Source of the DNA: Winogradskyella sp.
GTDB taxonomy: Bacteria; Bacteroidota; Bacteroidia; Flavobacteriales; Flavobacteriaceae
Reading direction: 5' to 3'
DNA length: 64,000 nt
Assembly (NCBI GenBank): GCA_002722255.1
Contig: PBLD01000001.1
Location: 672,438-736,437 of the forward strand
Under the pieces are notes generated by a model that was not told where the DNA came from, searched no databases, and worked only from the letters and a program-made list of their open reading frames with translations. Of the stretch, positions 61,873 to 64,000 are shown in pieces. Within the stretch, counting starts at the first letter, position 1. Each line of letters starts with the position of its first letter. Made by a program: the position numbers and the translations under genes.

Positions 61873-62688
61873 ATGAGACCTATCTTAGTTGCCACTAATT
61901 TTTCAGAACGATCTAATAATGCTGTACTATATGCAGCTTCACTTGCTCAGGTATTCAATTCAAAATTGATATTATTTAATGCCTTTAGGCTACCTGTGCA
62001 TGCTGCAAACTCTAGGTTAACTGTAAAATCTATGGATGGCTTAATTAAGAAGAATAGTGACAAATTAAAGGACCAAGCACTAAACCTATCTAAAGCATTT
62101 GATATTGATGTTGAGTACGAATGTAAGTATGTTGATTTAGAGCAAGAGATAGAACACCTAATGGAGGTGAATAATTCGCGTTTATTGGTTATGGGAATGT
62201 CTCCAAAATCTATGGAACAAAACTTATTAGGAAACCCTACTACAACCTTGATTAGTATGAGAAAGTTTCCTGTACTTGCAGTGCCATTAAATGCTAAATT
62301 TTCTGGTATTAAAAATGTGCTTTTTGCATGCGATTTAATGGAAGCTATACCACTAAAATCTTTAGCAAGATTAAGACAGATAGCAATGCAATTACAATCT
62401 AATGTTACTGTATTTCATGTAGAAAACAAGATAAACGAACTTTTATCAAAGGGTGAAGTGCTACAAAATATTGATAACGAATTAGAGCCAATTACACACA
62501 TTTACAAAAATGTAAAGTCTAATGCCGTAATCGAAGAAATAGAGAAAGAAATTAAAGCCTCAAAAGCTGATTTACTAGTAATGATTCCTAAAAAATATGG
62601 ATTTTGGGAATCCATAGTTCATAAAAGTAAAACCAGAGTTATGGCTTCTGGGATAAATATTCCATTATTATCCATAGCAGTAGAATAG
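61873..62688 (+). CDS. Universal stress protein family, two-domain
   Basis: The ATG at 61873 (MRPILVATNFSERSNNAVLYAASLAQ) is the natural start; the longer frame begins at TTG 61828 with no family resemblance. The 271-residue protein has two Usp domains (about 1-140 and 145-271). The first ends LLVMGMSPKSMEQNLLGNPTTTLISMRKFPVLAVP, with the nucleotide-binding glycine motif partly changed. Such tandem Usps occur with efflux and stress genes in Bacteroidota. Confidence 0.88.
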   Translation: MRPILVATNFSERSNNAVLYAASLAQVFNSKLILFNAFRLPVHAANSRLTVKSMDGLIKKNSDKLKDQALNLSKAFDIDVEYECKYVDLEQEIEHLMEVNNSRLLVMGMSPKSMEQNLLGNPTTTLISMRKFPVLAVPLNAKFSGIKNVLFACDLMEAIPLKSLARLRQIAMQLQSNVTVFHVENKINELLSKGEVLQNIDNELEPITHIYKNVKSNAVIEEIEKEIKASKADLLVMIPKKYGFWESIVHKSKTRVMASGINIPLLSIAVE

Positions 62689-62706
62689 TATATACTTACA
62701 CAAGTA

Positions 62707-63297
62707 ATGATAGACAAATGCGAATTGATAAAAGCTGCCGTTGACAGTTTTACAAAGTTTGGGAGTAAACGTTACACCTTAGACGAACTAGCAACATCAG
62801 TTGGCATTTCTAAAAAAACAATTTATAAGTACTTTAGGAGTAAAGAGCATTTGGTTGTAGAGAGTGTTGCTTTTTTAATTGATGATTTTAAAAAAGAGGT
62901 AAATGCTATTTTAGAAACGGAAGATGATGCTATAACTAAAATCATAAAAATTTATGAGAAAGCCTTTGGTAGACTTAAGCACTTTAAACCTTCTTTTATT
63001 TTTGGGCTGAAAAAGTACTATCCCAAGGCCAATGATATTTTTGAGAACTTTAGAAACGAAATTGTAAACGAAACAATATATAATCTACTATTGAAAGCTA
63101 AGCAGGAAGGGATTGTAAAAACCGAAGTTAATTTACAATTGTTTTGTGGGCTTTACTTTAAACGCTTTGAAGAAGTTGCTTATAGAAACAATAATCTTGT
63201 GGAAGAATACACTAACGAAGAATTACTTAATCACTTTGTGGTGTATAGCTTAAGAGGTATTTCGGTTTCTGGATACAAGAATACATATTTTGAATAG
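62707..63297 (+). CDS. TetR family transcriptional regulator
   Basis: The 196-residue protein has the TetR helix-turn-helix near the N-terminus (AAVDSFTKFGSKRYTLDELATSVGISKKTIYKYFRSKEHLV) and a helical ligand/dimer domain. It follows the Usp gene by 18 bases on the same strand. Its target is not evident; efflux genes upstream are candidates. Confidence 0.9.
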   Translation: MIDKCELIKAAVDSFTKFGSKRYTLDELATSVGISKKTIYKYFRSKEHLVVESVAFLIDDFKKEVNAILETEDDAITKIIKIYEKAFGRLKHFKPSFIFGLKKYYPKANDIFENFRNEIVNETIYNLLLKAKQEGIVKTEVNLQLFCGLYFKRFEEVAYRNNNLVEEYTNEELLNHFVVYSLRGISVSGYKNTYFE

Positions 63298-63302
63298 TTT
63301 GC

Positions 63303-63310
63303 TATTTTTG
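63303..63310 (+). promoter_or_regulatory. Candidate -7 box directly before the gene at 63315
   Basis: TATTTTTG matches TAnnTTTG but ends only four bases before the ATG at 63315. If it is used, the transcript would start at or near the start codon. Confidence 0.35.
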
Positions 63311-63314
63311 CAAC

Positions 63315-63710
63315 ATGAAAAAAGACATCACTATACCTGAAGTAAAAGACGTATACGTAGCTGTAGTACAAGAACAACATTTAGAGTATAAAACTCTAGA
63401 TTGGAATGCCTATATCATAAACAATTCAGATAAAGATTTAGATACTGTCCTTATTGTTTCACAAGGCTATAACGACACAAAAATGACACCTCCTATGCGT
63501 CATACACTTGCAAAATTACCAGCGCGTAGTTATGCCAAGATTGAGTATCTACAAGAAAAGGTTTTAGAGCTTAACAACTCGTTTAAAATTACTTTTTTTG
63601 ATGATAATCAGATGTTTGATAAAACGTATTTATTCAGAAAAAACACCATTAACGAAAAGTCACTTCAAACTATTCCTTTAATGCAGTTGAAGGGTGTTTT
63701 GGTGAAATAA
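63315..63710 (+). CDS. Conserved protein of unknown function
   Basis: The 131-residue soluble protein (DITIPEVKDVYVAVVQEQHLEYKTLDWNAYIINNSDKDLDTVLIVSQGYNDTKMTPPMRHTLAKLPARSYAKIEYLQE) looks like a single beta-sandwich. No signal peptide is present. I believe it has homologues across Flavobacteriaceae but cannot assign a function. The stop is directly followed by a palindromic repeat. Confidence 0.75.
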   Translation: MKKDITIPEVKDVYVAVVQEQHLEYKTLDWNAYIINNSDKDLDTVLIVSQGYNDTKMTPPMRHTLAKLPARSYAKIEYLQEKVLELNNSFKITFFDDNQMFDKTYLFRKNTINEKSLQTIPLMQLKGVLVK

Positions 63711-63711
63711 A

Positions 63712-63734
63712 ATTCCTGCGAAAGCAGGAATCTC
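63712..63734. repeat. Single type A palindromic unit
   Basis: ATTCCTGC-GAAA-GCAGGAAT is a perfect hairpin, followed by CTC. It begins one base after the stop codon of the preceding gene and matches the unit at 36319-36341. Confidence 0.85.
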
Positions 63735-63753
63735 TTAAATTAGTATAATTTTT

Positions 63754-63815
63754 GTCATTCCGCACTTGAGCGGAATCTATTTTTATGTAAGATCCTGAAT
63801 CAAATTCAGGATGAC
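63754..63815. repeat. REPIN-like inverted pair of type A units
   Basis: The left unit (63754-63777) begins GTCATTCCGC and ends GCGGAATC; the right unit (63791-63815) begins GATCCTGAAT and ends ATTCAGGATGAC. Pairing and boundaries are as in the element at 21721-21790. Confidence 0.85.
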
Positions 63816-63826
63816 AACGCAATTTG

Positions 63827-64000
63827 TTAATCCAACTTCTCAGTCAATTTTTGAAATACCTTTTTAGGGTTTTTATTCTCGTAAAGTACTTCGTAAACAG
63901 CGTTTATAATAGGTAAACGTGTTTTCTTTTTATTCTTTTTGTTGAGTTCAAAAGCACTTTTAGTTGCATAATAACCTTCGGCTACCATATTCATTTCCAT
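63827..64000 (-). CDS. gpsA: Glycerol-3-phosphate dehydrogenase [NAD(P)+], C-terminal part
   Basis: The visible 57 residues (MEMNMVAEGYYATKSAFELN ... PIINAVYEVLYENKNPKKVFQKLTEKLD) resemble the end of GpsA, where EMNMIAEGYY and PI..AVY..LYE are conserved. GpsA reduces dihydroxyacetone phosphate to glycerol-3-phosphate for phospholipid synthesis. The gene runs off the right edge of the window. It is convergent with the gene at 63315, with repeats between. Confidence 0.85.
   Translation of the reverse strand: MEMNMVAEGYYATKSAFELNKKNKKKTRLPIINAVYEVLYENKNPKKVFQKLTEKLD

Noticed and set aside
1..64000. tRNA, rRNA, tmRNA or integrase-linked attachment sites
   Set aside because: No cloverleaf-like sequence with CCA end, rRNA stretch or integrase was recognised on reading; a covariance-model scan would be decisive.

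Overview
The window is AT-rich chromosomal DNA from a member of the Bacteroidota, most likely a marine or environmental Flavobacteriaceae. The signs are TonB-dependent receptors with carboxypeptidase-regulatory N-terminal domains, many SPaseII lipoproteins, a GldM-type domain, a large Bat aerotolerance operon, ribosomal protein L21 with a C-terminal extension, and promoter-like TAnnTTTG boxes. No rRNA, tRNA, CRISPR array, prophage or transposase gene was seen. Genus and species cannot be fixed from the sequence alone.

Layout. 1-6.6 kb: the tail of a MutS-family gene, a GldM-domain lipoprotein, then a TPR/HTH regulator, a TonB receptor and a beta-propeller phytase on one strand (probably organic-phosphate scavenging). 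6.7-7.7 kb: rpmA and rplU. 8.0-11.4 kb: a pair of M16 peptidases. 11.5-13.3 kb: a DMT transporter, an HMA-type metal-binding lipoprotein and a membrane protein. 13.4-18.8 kb: a DUF5689 lipoprotein and TonB receptor divergent from a secreted endonuclease/exonuclease/phosphatase. 19.4-29.0 kb: penicillin-binding protein 1C, an ABM-domain protein, an SH3 protein and a giant alpha-2-macroglobulin, separated by repeats. 29.2-34.8 kb: isoaspartyl peptidase, ALDH7-type dehydrogenase, and a DUF1800/DUF1501 pair. 35.2-38.6 kb: AlbA-type, HD, SDR and aldo/keto reductase genes. 38.7-40.2 kb: two DUF4382 lipoproteins. 40.3-50.4 kb: the nine-gene MoxR/Bat operon. 50.5-53.1 kb: small exported protein, SulP transporter, beta carbonic anhydrase. 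53.1-55.1 kb: cvpA, a small conserved gene, pheS. 55.3-63.3 kb: GbsR/MarR-type regulator, RND tripartite efflux pump, DUF3861-like, Usp and TetR genes. The right end is the 3' end of gpsA.

The most unusual content is a family of short palindromic repeats. Units of about 25 bp with the plan GTCATTC-stem-loop-stem-GAATC occur in inverted pairs bounded by GTCA and TGAC, which is the architecture of REPINs (REP doublets). Copies differ in stem sequence but keep complementarity. They concentrate between 21.7 and 29.2 kb, around the pbpC / alpha-2-macroglobulin locus, with further copies at 36.3 and 63.7 kb. One element is nested in the loop of another, one lies in frame inside the ABM gene, and a decayed one appears to supply that protein's C-terminus. 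No mobilising RAYT transposase lies in the window.

Several start codons were moved downstream from the longest open frame because the longest frame began at TTG or overlapped a neighbour while an internal ATG preceded a clean signal peptide. In the Bat operon, by contrast, TTG and GTG starts seem genuine.
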